Positions 24,452-34,325 of a DNA stretch of 64,000 bases are shown piece by piece. The DNA lies in NCBI GenBank assembly GCA_046541415.1, contig JBKHDI010000004.1, positions 45,100 through 109,099 of the forward strand, in the 5' to 3' direction. Source of the stretch: CAZOVB01 sp046541415 (GTDB lineage Bacteria; Planctomycetota; Phycisphaerae; SM23-33). The position numbers and the translations under genes were made by a program. The first letter of the stretch is position 1. The number at the start of each line of letters is the position of its first letter. The notes beneath the pieces are model-generated. The model was given only the letters and a program-made list of their open reading frames with translations, had not been told where the DNA came from and made no database searches.

Positions 24452-25882
24452 TCAGAATGTCCGGGGTTTGCTTTCCAGCGGACGGGTTCGCCCGGCCTCG
24501 ATGACCTGGCGCAGCCTGTCCTGGAGGTCCTTGACGATCTCGGGCTTCTCCTGCCAGAGGTTGGTCGTCTCGGCAGTGTCGTCGTGCATGTGGTAGAGCT
24601 GGCCCTCGGGCCCTCCTGCCACGGGCCGCCCGAAGCGGGGCTCGCTGAACCCGCCCGAGCCCAGGCCCAGGATCATCTTCCAGGGGCCCTGTCGGAAGGA
24701 GTACATCCCGCCGACGCTGTGGTGGACCAGGTGGTCGCGGGGCGCAGGGGCGTCGGACTGTTCCAGCAGGATCGGCGCGAAGCTGAAGGAATCTTCCGCG
24801 GCGTTGTCGGGCAGGTCGATTTCGAGGATTTCCGCCAGCGAGGCCATCACGTCCATCAGGCAGACCATCTGGTCGCACGTGCTTCCGGGCTGGATCTTCC
24901 CCGGCCAACGGACGACCAGCGGTTCGCGGTGGCCACCGTCCCAGATGTCGGCCTTGAATCCGCGCAAGTCGCCGCAGCTCTTGTGGCCGTGGGTCTCGCC
25001 GTCGATGTCATAGGGCCTGGCGCCGTTATCGCTGGTGAGCATGATCAGCGTGTTATCGGCCTGGCCTGTGCGTTCGAGGACATCCATGACCTGCCCGACC
25101 ATCCAGTCGACCATGCAGACCATGTCGCCGCGCGGGCCGGCCTGGCTGGCCCCGGCGAACGCCTCCGGCGGCAGGCAGGGGCGGTGCGGGGCGCTGGGCG
25201 TGAGGTAGAGGAAGAACGGCTTGTCGTCGTCGGCGACCTGGTTCAGCCAGCCGACGGCTTTTTCGGCGAAGGTGGTGTCGACCTTGTAGTCGTCCCAGTC
25301 GGGGACCTGCCGCCCGGGCCGCTGCTGGGCTTGGAGGTCCTCCTTCCACTGGTCGGGGATACCCACCGTATGTTCGTTCTCGATGAAGCAGTAGGGGGGC
25401 ATGTCCAGCGATCCGGAGATGCCGAAGAAGTAGTCGAACCCGAGGCTGCGCGGCCCGGAGAGGATCGGCTTGGTGAAATCCCACTTGCCGTCGTCCTTCC
25501 AGTCCAGCGGGTCGCCCCGGTCGGTGTAGCCGTAGGACTGATAGTCCAGCCCGAGGTGCCACTTGCCCACCGCCGCGGTGTTGTACCCGGCGGACTTGAG
25601 CATCGACGCCAGCGTCATGCGCCCCGGATCGATCAGCGGACTCATGAACCCGCCGCCGACGCCGCGCTTCAGGGCAGTCCGCCAGCAGTAGCGACCGGTC
25701 ATCACGCTGTAGCGGCTGGGGGTGCAGACGGCCGAACTGCTGTGAGCATCGGTGAACCTCATGCCCTGTTCGGCCAGCTTGTCGATGTTCGGCGTGGGGA
25801 TCTTCGTTGCCCCGTAACAGCCCAGGTCGCCATAGCCCATGTCATCGGCCATGATGTAAACAACGTTCGGTCGCGCGGACAT
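24452..25882 (-). CDS. Sulfatase, formylglycine type
   Basis: A 476-residue arylsulfatase-family enzyme that hydrolyses sulfate esters, here probably from sulfated polysaccharide. CTPSR at residues 53-57 holds the cysteine that a maturase converts to formylglycine, and KWHLG and the N-terminal MADDMGYGDLG metal-binding block are present. No signal peptide is seen, so it is either cytoplasmic or exported by another route; sulfatases of this phylum are usually exported, which makes the absence worth noting. No maturase gene is in the window. The 203-base gap upstream, towards the transporter gene, should carry its promoter. Confidence 0.9.
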   Translation of the reverse strand: MSARPNVVYIMADDMGYGDLGCYGATKIPTPNIDKLAEQGMRFTDAHSSSAVCTPSRYSVMTGRYCWRTALKRGVGGGFMSPLIDPGRMTLASMLKSAGYNTAAVGKWHLGLDYQSYGYTDRGDPLDWKDDGKWDFTKPILSGPRSLGFDYFFGISGSLDMPPYCFIENEHTVGIPDQWKEDLQAQQRPGRQVPDWDDYKVDTTFAEKAVGWLNQVADDDKPFFLYLTPSAPHRPCLPPEAFAGASQAGPRGDMVCMVDWMVGQVMDVLERTGQADNTLIMLTSDNGARPYDIDGETHGHKSCGDLRGFKADIWDGGHREPLVVRWPGKIQPGSTCDQMVCLMDVMASLAEILEIDLPDNAAEDSFSFAPILLEQSDAPAPRDHLVHHSVGGMYSFRQGPWKMILGLGSGGFSEPRFGRPVAGGPEGQLYHMHDDTAETTNLWQEKPEIVKDLQDRLRQVIEAGRTRPLESKPRTF

Positions 25883-26085
25883 GCGGGTACTCCTCGATCA
25901 GTCAGGAAAGCGTGCTCAGAGCGCTATCATGTTCTCTATTGGCCGCGGCGTCCAGCGTGAATGTCGATCGGTCGGGCGACAGGTGAATTCTGTGGACCCG
26001 ATTGCGCCATTGGGCGATCATACGACCAGCGACCAGAAGGCCGGCGACAGTCGACCGTGGGCAAGGCCCCTGGCCGCTTCTTTTT

Positions 26086-27051
26086 TCAGGGCGTTCGGGT
26101 TTCGCCCGCCGAGGCGTCCTGTTGCAGCGGCCCGGCCGGGGGCGGGGTGGCGCGGAGGGCGATTACGGCGCCGGTGACCATGAAGGCCGCAGCCGGGTAG
26201 AAGGTCCAGGCGGGCACCTCGGACAGCAGGAAGTAGGCGAGGATTCCGGCGAAAATGAACTGGCCCAGGTTGGCGATGCTGACCATCTGCCCGCGCAGGT
26301 GTTTCATCGAGAAGTTCAGGACCGAATGGCCCATGATCGTCGGCACGACGCCCAGGCCCAGGGCCATCAGCCAGTCCCAGAGCGTCGGGTCCAGCGAGAA
26401 TCTCGCCTCCGCGCCCAGCGGCGCCGGGGCAGCGATACCCGTCGCCAGGCTCACAGGCCAGGCCGCCACGCAGATCAGCCCGCCCCAGAAGTACAGAGGC
26501 ACGAGGTACAGCCAGATCGCCGGGAAGTCCCGGTTCCGCCTGCCCAGGGCCAGGTATCCCGCGAACAGCAGCATCGAGCCGAAGCACAGCAGGTCCCCCT
26601 GGAAGTGCTCCCAGTCGAGGTGGTAGTCGGCCACAAAGAGAATGCTCACTCCCGCCAGCGCCACCGCCGTGCCGATCCCCTCACCACGGGTCAGCCGCTC
26701 GTCCATCAGCCAGACCAGCAGGAAGGGCATGACGATGGGGACCATGTTGACAATCAAGCTGCCGTTGGCTGTCTGGGCCAGGCGGATCCCGATGATCCAC
26801 GTGACAAAATGCACGCCCAGCAGGGCCCCGGGCAGGATGGTCCGCAGCAGGTGTCGGCCGGTGTAGACCGCCCGGTGCTGCTTCCACTGGCGCAGGAAGA
26901 TCGGCAGCAGCAGGGCGGCGGCAATCAACTGTCTGACCCCGGCCAGCAGGACCGGGTGCATGGCGCTCTGCTTGATCCAGATCGCCGCGGTCGAGCAGGC
27001 GAAGACGCCGAAAACCAGCAGGATGACGTAGAAAATCATGCCGCGGATCAT
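26086..27051 (-). CDS. EamA/DMT-family transporter
   Basis: A 321-residue ten-helix membrane protein made of two EamA repeats. The first runs over about residues 6-140, with GVRQLIAAALLLP in its second helix, and the second over about 165-300, containing GVVPTIMGHSVLNFSMKHL. The drug/metabolite transporter superfamily exports amino acids, nucleotides or other metabolites; the substrate cannot be told from sequence. The initiation site may be residue 1 or the Met at residue 5. Confidence 0.8.
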   Translation of the reverse strand: MIRGMIFYVILLVFGVFACSTAAIWIKQSAMHPVLLAGVRQLIAAALLLPIFLRQWKQHRAVYTGRHLLRTILPGALLGVHFVTWIIGIRLAQTANGSLIVNMVPIVMPFLLVWLMDERLTRGEGIGTAVALAGVSILFVADYHLDWEHFQGDLLCFGSMLLFAGYLALGRRNRDFPAIWLYLVPLYFWGGLICVAAWPVSLATGIAAPAPLGAEARFSLDPTLWDWLMALGLGVVPTIMGHSVLNFSMKHLRGQMVSIANLGQFIFAGILAYFLLSEVPAWTFYPAAAFMVTGAVIALRATPPPAGPLQQDASAGETRTP

Positions 27052-27093
27052 AGCCGATCCGCCCGGCCGGCGACAGGGCCCGCCCGAAGGCGA

Positions 27094-27500
27094 CTACCGG
27101 CGAGGGCGGCCAAGCAGCAGCAGGCCCGGACCGAGGATCAGCAGGTGGCCGGTTCGGGAAGCTCGGCCGTGCTGTCCGGGTCCAGCCGCAGGCCCATCCG
27201 GCCCATCATGATCTCCGTGTTGGTATTGGTCCAGTCCAGCACCTGCCCCGGCATAGGGCCTGATCCTGCCCCACCACGAGGTCCGGCCGTACTGGCCGAT
27301 CTCCGGGCCGCCGAGCGTTACCAGTTCGTGGCCGTCAACCGTATCGCCGGTCGCTGCGACGTATCGCCAGGGCAGAAGGTGGCGGTTGTCTGGAACCATC
27401 CTGGGCAGAACCGGAAAACCAGTACCACAGCTGGTGGCGGTGCGCCAACGACGAGCAAGTGCTCCACACCGAGCCGGGCATATAAATAAGCAGGCCTGAG
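27094..27500 (-). pseudogene. Decayed PEP-CTERM protein gene, frameshifted
   Basis: This 453-base gap has no intact gene. On the minus strand one frame encodes a stretch ending in the sorting motif ELPEPAT and then stops at once. A neighbouring frame continues with LLILGPGLLLLGRPRR, the membrane helix and basic tail that normally follow PEP. Reading the two together gives a normal PEP-CTERM tail broken by a frame change. Upstream, short pieces such as HQLWYWFSG resemble the body of exported PEP-CTERM proteins but are spread over frames. A sequencing error could explain part of it, but several breaks would be needed. Confidence 0.45.
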
Positions 27501-27504
27501 GATC

Positions 27505-30174
27505 CTACCAGCCGACGATCTTGCGGATGGCGAGGACCAGCTGGCCGATCAGCAGAACCGCCAGGGACAGTACGCCCACCAGGGCCCAGCCGCCCAGGCC
27601 TGGACCGACGGCCGAGAGCAGGCTGTTCAGGCCCGGCAGATAGACCGCCGCCAGCAGCAGCACGGTGCAGGCAGCGATGGCGCCCCACAGCCACCGATTG
27701 GTGGTGATCTCGTTTTTCAGCCAAGGGCTGTTGACGTCCCGCAGGCCGAACGGAAAGACCAGCTTCGCAAATGCAAGCGTCAGAAAGCTGACGGTAACCG
27801 CCTGTCTCGTCGTCAGGCCCAGACCGTGCAGGGCGATGTTCAGCCCGGCCAGGACCACGCCGGCCAGGATGAAGCTCCAGATGGCGATAAACAGCCAGTG
27901 CTTGCCGGTGAGAATCGATTCCTCCGGATCTCTCGGATCGCGCTGCATCGCGTTGCCCGTCCCGGTCGAGACGCCCAGGGCCAGGGCCGGCAGAACGTCG
28001 GTCAGCACGTTGAGGTAGAGGATCTGCAGCGGGCGCAGGGGCAGGACCATTGCGCCCGCGGAGGCGACCGCCACGGCCAGGACCTCCGCGCCGTTGGTGC
28101 AGAGCATGAAGAGGATGGCCTTGCGGATGTTGTCGAAGATCACGCGGCCGTAACGGATCGCCTCGACGATGCTGGAAAACGCGTCGTCCAGCAGGACCAT
28201 GTCGGCGGCCTGTCTGGCAGCTTCCGTGCCGCGTTGTCCCATGGCCACGCCGATGTCGGCCTGCTTGAGGGCAGGGGCGTCGTTGACGCCGTCGCCGGTC
28301 ATTGCCACGACCTGTCCGGCCTGCTGGTGCAGTTCGACCAGGTCGATCTTCTGGGCGGGGCTGACGCGGGAGAAGATGTGCGTCTCGATGACGCGCTTCT
28401 TGTCCTGGTCATCGGGGCTGTCCAAATCGGGCAGCGCGTCGGCGTTCATCGCCCGGGGTCGGTCACCCTCGCCGATACCGACCTGGGCGCCGATGGCCTG
28501 GCCGGTCTCCTGGCGGTCGCCGGTGGCCATCTTGACGGAGATCCCCGCGTCCCTGCACAGGCCGATCGTCTCGCCGACGCCCTCGCGCGGCGGGTCGTAC
28601 AGGCCGACCAGCCCCACGAAGCGCAGGTCCTCGTACGGCGCAGCCTGGTCGGTTTCGGCGGTCTTGTCGGCCAGGGCCAGGACGCGCAGCCCATCGGCGG
28701 CCAGTTGTTCGGCCTGTGTGTTCCAATGCTCCCGCTGGTCGCTGCCGAAATCGCTCTGTCCATCGCCGTCGATGCAGCGGGTGCAGATTTCCAGGATCTG
28801 CTCGGGGGCGCCCTTGACGCAGACTTGCCTGGACCGGCCCGTGTCGTGGAAGGTGGCCATCTTCTTGTCTTCCGGGTTGAAAGCCTCCATCCGCGTCTCG
28901 GGTTTCTCTTCGACCAGCCCCGGACGGTCCAGCCCGACCTTCCGACCCACGCTCAGCAGGGCCAGTTCTGTCGGATCGCCGACCGGCTCATCGTCCGGGC
29001 TGTTCTCGGCCAGGACGGCATCGTTGCAGAGCACGCCAATCTCGATGGCCCGCCGGACGGACGGGGGCGGATCGCCCGCCTGGTCTTCCTCTTCGGGGAC
29101 ATCCCACGATTCGTCGGGTGTGAGGATCTTCCGGACCGTCAGCCGGTTCTCCGTCAGTGTGCCGGTCTTGTCGGTAATAATCAGCCCCGTCGCCCCGAGT
29201 GTCTCCATCGACGCCAGCTTCTGGACCAGGGCGTTGCGCTGGGCCATCATGTACATCCCGCGGGCCAGGGCGATGGTCGCGACGATGGCCAGGCCCTCCG
29301 GCACGGCAGCGACGCCCAGGGCCAGGGACGTCTCGATGATTTGGACCAACTCGTGGCCGCTGCGCCAGCCGATCACCCCAATGCCCGCCGCGATCGTCAG
29401 CGTCGCGATCGCCAGCTTCCAGCCCAGCGAGTTGAGGCGCTTTTCCAGCGGGGTGGACTTGTCCTCGGCCGAGGCGGTCATCTCGCTGATCTGCCCCAGT
29501 TGGGTCTTTCGGCCCGTGGCGGCGACCACGGTGCGGCTCTGCCCCTCGGTAAGCTTCGTGCCCATGTAGAGCATGCAGGTCCGCTCGGCCAGGGGGGCGT
29601 CGGGCTCGACGGGTTCGGCCGTTTTGCCCACGGGGACCGACTCGCCGGTCAGGGCCGATTCATCGACGCGGACCTGCCTTGCCTCGATGATCCTGCAGTC
29701 TGCCGGCACGCGATCGCCCTGGTCGAGAATCACGATATCGCCCCGGACCAGCTGGGCGGCGGGGATCTCCTGCGTTTCTCCGTCGCGGACGACCTCGACG
29801 ATGTGCCGGCCGCGCTGTCGCAGGGCCTGCATCGACCTATGGGCCTTGAACTCCGAGACGAATCCGATCGCCGCGTTGATCAGCAGCACGGCCAGAATGG
29901 CCAGACCCTCCGGCAGGCGGGCGGTGGCAAAGGCGACGATCCCGGCGACCAGCAGGATCAGGATCACCACGCTCTTGAACTGCTCCAGGGCGATCTTCCA
30001 CCAGGGCCTTCTCCGCCCGCCGGAGATGCGGTTGGGCCCGTCTTGCTCGAGGCGCTGCTCGGCCTGGGCCGAGGCCAGGCCCTGTTCGGGCTCGACCTCC
30101 AGGCTGGCGCAGAGCTGCTCGGCCGGCTGGGACCAGGGCTCATCCTGCTGGTTTTGACGGTCGGTTTCGGGCAT
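27505..30174 (-). CDS. P2-type cation-transporting ATPase
   Basis: An 889-residue ion pump. It has an N-terminal cation ATPase domain, the actuator motif LTGES, helix 4 AAVPEGLA, the phosphorylated Asp335 in DKTGTLT, the nucleotide-binding domain with KGAPEQ, and the hinge TGDGVNDAPALK. Six C-terminal helices follow, ending with the family's cation ATPase C domain. PEGL in helix 4 places it with calcium or calcium/manganese pumps rather than heavy-metal types, and no N-terminal metal-binding domain exists. It diverges from uvrB across about 125 bases. Confidence 0.88.
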   Translation of the reverse strand: MPETDRQNQQDEPWSQPAEQLCASLEVEPEQGLASAQAEQRLEQDGPNRISGGRRRPWWKIALEQFKSVVILILLVAGIVAFATARLPEGLAILAVLLINAAIGFVSEFKAHRSMQALRQRGRHIVEVVRDGETQEIPAAQLVRGDIVILDQGDRVPADCRIIEARQVRVDESALTGESVPVGKTAEPVEPDAPLAERTCMLYMGTKLTEGQSRTVVAATGRKTQLGQISEMTASAEDKSTPLEKRLNSLGWKLAIATLTIAAGIGVIGWRSGHELVQIIETSLALGVAAVPEGLAIVATIALARGMYMMAQRNALVQKLASMETLGATGLIITDKTGTLTENRLTVRKILTPDESWDVPEEEDQAGDPPPSVRRAIEIGVLCNDAVLAENSPDDEPVGDPTELALLSVGRKVGLDRPGLVEEKPETRMEAFNPEDKKMATFHDTGRSRQVCVKGAPEQILEICTRCIDGDGQSDFGSDQREHWNTQAEQLAADGLRVLALADKTAETDQAAPYEDLRFVGLVGLYDPPREGVGETIGLCRDAGISVKMATGDRQETGQAIGAQVGIGEGDRPRAMNADALPDLDSPDDQDKKRVIETHIFSRVSPAQKIDLVELHQQAGQVVAMTGDGVNDAPALKQADIGVAMGQRGTEAARQAADMVLLDDAFSSIVEAIRYGRVIFDNIRKAILFMLCTNGAEVLAVAVASAGAMVLPLRPLQILYLNVLTDVLPALALGVSTGTGNAMQRDPRDPEESILTGKHWLFIAIWSFILAGVVLAGLNIALHGLGLTTRQAVTVSFLTLAFAKLVFPFGLRDVNSPWLKNEITTNRWLWGAIAACTVLLLAAVYLPGLNSLLSAVGPGLGGWALVGVLSLAVLLIGQLVLAIRKIVGW

Positions 30175-30229
30175 GGTCGCAGTATTCTAGAGCACTGCCG
30201 GGCCAAAGCTCGCCAATGGCGGCGGAGAG

Positions 30230-30259
30230 TTGGGATCTGCCCGAAGAAGTTGGTATAAT
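30230..30259 (+). promoter_or_regulatory. uvrB promoter
   Basis: TTGGGA at 30230-30235 and a perfect TATAAT at 30254-30259, spacer 18. The leader would be about 33 bases and includes the GCAGGAG ribosome site before ATG 30299. No LexA-type operator was identified. Confidence 0.5.
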
Positions 30260-30298
30260 CGTCGGACTTGTCGAGGTGCCCTTTTCGCAGGAGTATCC

Positions 30299-32278
30299 AT
30301 GCCGCCTTTGAAAGTCGTCTCGAAGATGCAGCCCAGGGGCGATCAGCCCCAGGCGATCGACCAATTGCAGAAGAACATCCAGATGGGCCAGAAGTGCAAC
30401 GTCCTGCTCGGGGCGACCGGAACGGGCAAGACCTTCACCATGGCCCACGTCATCGAACGCCTCCAGAAGCCTACGCTGATCATCAGCCACAACAAGACCC
30501 TCGCCGCCCAGCTGTACGAAGAGTTCAAGGAACTCATGCCCGACAACGCCGTCGAGTATTTCGTCAGTTACTACGACTACTATCAGCCCGAGGCCTACAT
30601 CCCCCAGCGGGATATCTACATCGAGAAAGACGCCTCCCGCAACGACGACCTGGACCGCCTGCGACTCTCGGCGACCACCAGCCTGTCCCATCGCAAGGAC
30701 GTGGTGATCATCTCCAGCGTCTCGTGCATCTTCGGCCTGGGTAGCCCGGAAGAGTACCAGAAGGTCGTCGTGCCCATCCGTCGCGGCATGACCGTCCAAC
30801 GCGATGAACTGCTCCGCAGCTTCGTCAGCCTCCAGTACGACCGCAACGACATCGACTTCAAGCGGGGCACGTTCCGGGTCCGGGGAGACACCATCGACAT
30901 CTACCCGGCCTACGAAGAATTCGGATACCAGGTGGAGATGTTCGGCGACGAGATCGACAAGGTCAGCCTGATCAACCCGACCACAGGCGAGCGACTGGCA
31001 GATACCGAGCAGGTGTTCCTCTTCCCGGCCGTCCATTACGTCGCCGACGAAGACACCATCGAACGCGCCACCAAGAGCATCGAGCACGAGCTGGAGATGC
31101 AGCTGATCCAGCTGCGCAACCAGGGCAAGCTGCTCGAGGCCCAGCGCCTTCAGGCCCGGACGAAGTACGACATCGAGATGATGCGCGAGGTGGGTTTCTG
31201 CCCCGGAATCGAAAACTACTCGCGCCACCTCGACGGGCGAAAGCCCGGCGACAGGCCGTATACGCTGATCGACTACTTCGGCGACGACTGGCTGCTGATT
31301 ATCGATGAATCGCATGTGACGCTGCCGCAGATCCGGGCGATGTTCAACGGCGACCGGGCCCGCAAGGAAGTGCTCGTCGATCACGGCTTCCGCCTGCCCA
31401 GCGCGATGGACAACCGACCGCTGCGGTTCGAGGAGTTCGAGGATCTCTGGAAACAGGTGGTCTTCGTATCGGCCACGCCGGGAACCTGGGAGTTGGAGCA
31501 GTCCGGCGGGGACGTTGTCGAGCAGATCATCCGCCCGACGGGCTTGATCGATCCGGAGATCGAGGTCAGGCCCGCCACCGGCCAGGTCGCCGAGCTGATC
31601 AAGGAAATCCAGCATCGCACCGCCAAGGGCGAGAGGACGCTGATCACCGCCCTGACCAAGCGGCTGTCGGAGGACCTCAGCGAATACATCCGCCAGCAGG
31701 GCTTCAACTGCAAGTACCTTCACAGCGAGATCGACACGTTGGAACGCGTCGAGATCCTCAAGGAGCTGCGAGAGGGCAAGTTCGACGTGCTGGTCGGGGT
31801 GAACCTGCTTCGCGAGGGCCTGGACCTGCCGGAAGTCTCGCTGGTGGCGATTCTCGATGCCGACAAGGAAGGCTTCCTCCGCTCGGCGACCAGTTTGATC
31901 CAGACGATCGGGCGATGCGCTCGAAACGTCAACGGCAAGGTGATTCTCTTCGCCGACCGGATCACCGACGCGATGGCCAAGGCGATGGACGAAACCAACC
32001 GCCGGCGAGAGGTCCAGCAGGCCTACAACCAGGAGAACAACATTACCCCCCAGACGATCCGCAAAGCCATCCGGTCGTCATTGGCCGAGCAGCTCAGGGC
32101 CCGGAAGATCGCCCGCGAGGCCGTCCACCTCGACGAGTCCGCCTTCGATACCCAGGAGATGATCACGCAGATGGAGAAGGAGATGTACGAAGCGGCCGAG
32201 AACCTCGAATTTGAAAAGGCAGCCCGTCTTCGCGACCGGATCGAAGAAATGAAGGATACCCTCCAGGCCAACTCCTGA
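30299..32278 (+). CDS. uvrB: Excinuclease ABC subunit B
   Basis: Damage-verifying helicase-like subunit of nucleotide excision repair, working with UvrA and UvrC. The 659-residue product has Walker A GATGTGKT at residues 38-45, the YYDYYQPEAYIP beta-hairpin that clamps DNA, DESHV, the RIGRCAR-type motif VI, and a C-terminal UVR motif (about 620-655) that contacts UvrC. Length and order are typical. ATG 30299 is set by GCAGGAG and by the conserved N-terminus. uvrA and uvrC are not in the window. Confidence 0.97.
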   Translation: MPPLKVVSKMQPRGDQPQAIDQLQKNIQMGQKCNVLLGATGTGKTFTMAHVIERLQKPTLIISHNKTLAAQLYEEFKELMPDNAVEYFVSYYDYYQPEAYIPQRDIYIEKDASRNDDLDRLRLSATTSLSHRKDVVIISSVSCIFGLGSPEEYQKVVVPIRRGMTVQRDELLRSFVSLQYDRNDIDFKRGTFRVRGDTIDIYPAYEEFGYQVEMFGDEIDKVSLINPTTGERLADTEQVFLFPAVHYVADEDTIERATKSIEHELEMQLIQLRNQGKLLEAQRLQARTKYDIEMMREVGFCPGIENYSRHLDGRKPGDRPYTLIDYFGDDWLLIIDESHVTLPQIRAMFNGDRARKEVLVDHGFRLPSAMDNRPLRFEEFEDLWKQVVFVSATPGTWELEQSGGDVVEQIIRPTGLIDPEIEVRPATGQVAELIKEIQHRTAKGERTLITALTKRLSEDLSEYIRQQGFNCKYLHSEIDTLERVEILKELREGKFDVLVGVNLLREGLDLPEVSLVAILDADKEGFLRSATSLIQTIGRCARNVNGKVILFADRITDAMAKAMDETNRRREVQQAYNQENNITPQTIRKAIRSSLAEQLRARKIAREAVHLDESAFDTQEMITQMEKEMYEAAENLEFEKAARLRDRIEEMKDTLQANS

Positions 32279-32330
32279 CACGGCGGGGCAGGCCGTTGCA
32301 TCAGGCGGGACAATCTGGGAGCATGTCGTT

Positions 32331-33227
32331 ATGAAACCGAATGGACGAGAACGAGAGATCTTCCGCCAGGTGTTGCAGATGGCCCGGGCCGAGGATGTGG
32401 GCACCGGCGACCTGACCAGCCAGCTCTTGCCGGCCAAGAGCCAGGTCCGCGGGCGATTCATCGCACGCCAGGAGATGGTCCTGGCAGGCGGGGTCTTTCT
32501 CAGCCAGGTGGCAGAGGCCTACGGCGACGGGATTCACACAGCCACGGAAGTCGCGGACGGGCAGAAGGTCTCACCGGGGACGGTTCTGGCTCGTTGGTCG
32601 GGCCCGGCCCGGCAGATCCTGCCGGCAGAGCGGGTAGCCCTGAACTTCCTGCAGCGTCTGTCGGGGATCGCGACGCTGACGCGACAGTACGTCGAGGCGG
32701 TCGAGGGGACGGGCGCGAAGATCTGCGATACCCGCAAGACCACGCCAGGCTGGCGCCTGCTGGAGAAGTACGCTGTCCGGGCAGGCGGCGGCTGCAACCA
32801 TCGCATGGGCCTCTACGATGCGGTGCTGATCAAGGACAACCACCTGGCCTCGGCCGCCCGGGCCGGGGCCGACGACCCCGTCCTGGCGATGCGCGAGAGG
32901 ATCGAGAGCATCCGCGACCACCTGCCTCCCGGCGGCTTCGTGGAAATGGAGGTCGACACGCTGGAGCAGTTGACAACGGCCCTGAGGCTGAAGCTGGACA
33001 TCATCCTGCTGGACAACATGTCCGTCGAGCAGCTCAGCCGGGCGGTGCAGATGCGGAACCGCCAGGCCGGCGCCGGGCAGGGACCGGCCCTGGAAGCCAG
33101 TGGGGGCATCACCCTGGAGACCGTCGGCCAGGTGGCCCGGACGGGCGTTGAACGGATCGCGGTGGGGGCGGTGACGCACTCGGCCTTGTCGATCGACATC
33201 GGCCTGGACGACGAGATGGAGGCCTGA
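32331..33227 (+). CDS. nadC: Nicotinate-nucleotide pyrophosphorylase
   Basis: Quinolinate phosphoribosyltransferase, forming nicotinate mononucleotide from quinolinate and PRPP in de novo NAD synthesis. The 298 residues include EDVGTGDLTS, ERVALNFLQRLSGIAT, DTRKTTPGWR and GGGCNHRMGLYDAVLIKDNH, all family signatures. birA follows after nine bases, so these two cofactor genes probably form an operon. nadA and nadB are not nearby. Confidence 0.95.
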   Translation: MKPNGREREIFRQVLQMARAEDVGTGDLTSQLLPAKSQVRGRFIARQEMVLAGGVFLSQVAEAYGDGIHTATEVADGQKVSPGTVLARWSGPARQILPAERVALNFLQRLSGIATLTRQYVEAVEGTGAKICDTRKTTPGWRLLEKYAVRAGGGCNHRMGLYDAVLIKDNHLASAARAGADDPVLAMRERIESIRDHLPPGGFVEMEVDTLEQLTTALRLKLDIILLDNMSVEQLSRAVQMRNRQAGAGQGPALEASGGITLETVGQVARTGVERIAVGAVTHSALSIDIGLDDEMEA

Positions 33228-33236
33228 TCGCCGACG

Positions 33237-34199
33237 ATGGACCCTGCGCCGCTGTTGTTGGGAATGCTCTACGACGCTGCAGAGGCGGGCTTGTCGGTCG
33301 ACCAGCTGGTCGACCAGCTTTCGATCGGCCCGGAAGACCTCCAGGCCGCCCTGGACGAGATCCAGCGCCGGGGACAGGGCATTGATCGCGACCGGCAGGG
33401 GCGGGTTTCACTGGTCCGTCCGGTCCGGCTGGACCCGTTTCTGATCGAGCGGGGCCTGGACACCCAGCGCATCGGGCGAAGCGTCATCTGCTTCGAGCAG
33501 GTCGATTCGACCAACGACACCGCCGCCGATGCCGCGCGCAGCGGCCCGTCCGACGGGCTGGTCGTCGTGGCCGAGTCACAGCGGAGGGGACGGGGCCGAC
33601 TCGGCAGGACGTGGGTCAGCCCGCCGCGGGCGAACCTGCTGCTGAGCATCGTGCTGGACGAAACCAGCCGCTGTCTGGCCCGGGAGGCGGTGACCATCGC
33701 AGCCGGGCTGGCCGTGGCAGAGGGCGTCGAGGCTGTCGCGGGGGTCGAGTGCGAACTGAAGTGGCCCAACGACGTCCTGCTGGGCGGGGCGAAACTCGCC
33801 GGCGTGCTCGTCGAGCGAAGACAGGTGCGGCAGGGGCATTGCTACATCATCGGCATGGGGCTGAACGTCCTCTCCGCCCCGTCTGCCCGACAGCTGGGGC
33901 GCGAGGCGACCAGCCTGGCAGAGCACGTCGAGTCGCCCGATCGGATCCGCGTGCTCCGGGCGATCCTGCGGAGGATGGAAGTCTGGGTCCGGCGGATCGA
34001 GGCCGGCCAGACCGAGCAGCTCAAGCACTGCTGGCAGCAGCGATGCGACATGCTCCACCACCGGGCGAGAATTCGCTGGGGCAATGACATTTTCGAGGGA
34101 ATTGTCCTCGACGTCCATCCGATCGAAGGGGTAGTGCTCGCCCAGGACCAGGGACCTCGCCTGATGATCCCCGGCTCTGAGGCGACTTTGCTGGACTGA
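33237..34199 (+). CDS. birA: Biotin--protein ligase with N-terminal HTH-like domain
   Basis: Activates biotin with ATP and attaches it to the biotin carboxyl carrier. The 320-residue protein has an N-terminal winged-helix-like domain (about residues 5-60), then the catalytic core with QVDSTNDTA, SQRRGRGRLGRTW (the adenylate-binding GRGRxG loop) and KWPNDVLLGGAKLAG, and a C-terminal SH3-like cap. The N-terminal domain suggests it may also repress biotin genes, but no operator was found in the window. It follows nadC by nine bases. Confidence 0.92.
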   Translation: MDPAPLLLGMLYDAAEAGLSVDQLVDQLSIGPEDLQAALDEIQRRGQGIDRDRQGRVSLVRPVRLDPFLIERGLDTQRIGRSVICFEQVDSTNDTAADAARSGPSDGLVVVAESQRRGRGRLGRTWVSPPRANLLLSIVLDETSRCLAREAVTIAAGLAVAEGVEAVAGVECELKWPNDVLLGGAKLAGVLVERRQVRQGHCYIIGMGLNVLSAPSARQLGREATSLAEHVESPDRIRVLRAILRRMEVWVRRIEAGQTEQLKHCWQQRCDMLHHRARIRWGNDIFEGIVLDVHPIEGVVLAQDQGPRLMIPGSEATLLD

Positions 34200-34240
34200 C
34201 AACAATCGGTTTCCGGGAATTGCCATTCCGGCCTTGGCCA

Positions 34241-34269
34241 TTGATATTCTGGCCCGGTTTAGGTATAGT
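34241..34269 (+). promoter_or_regulatory. Promoter of the M64 PEP-CTERM protease gene
   Basis: TTGATA at 34241-34246 and TATAGT at 34264-34269 with a 17-base spacer, among the best sigma-70-like matches in the window. The leader of about 50 bases contains AGGAG seven bases before the GTG start. Confidence 0.6.
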
Positions 34270-34325
34270 TTTTGTCGACCATTTCCGCGACGTAGGAAGA
34301 ATTCTGCCGTAAACAGGAGTAGCCC

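Noticed and set aside
27826..30258. An 810-codon plus-strand frame opposite the P-type ATPase.
   Set aside because: The ATPase on the other strand has all its catalytic motifs; the plus-strand product is Asp/Gly/His-rich shadow translation and runs into the uvrB promoter.
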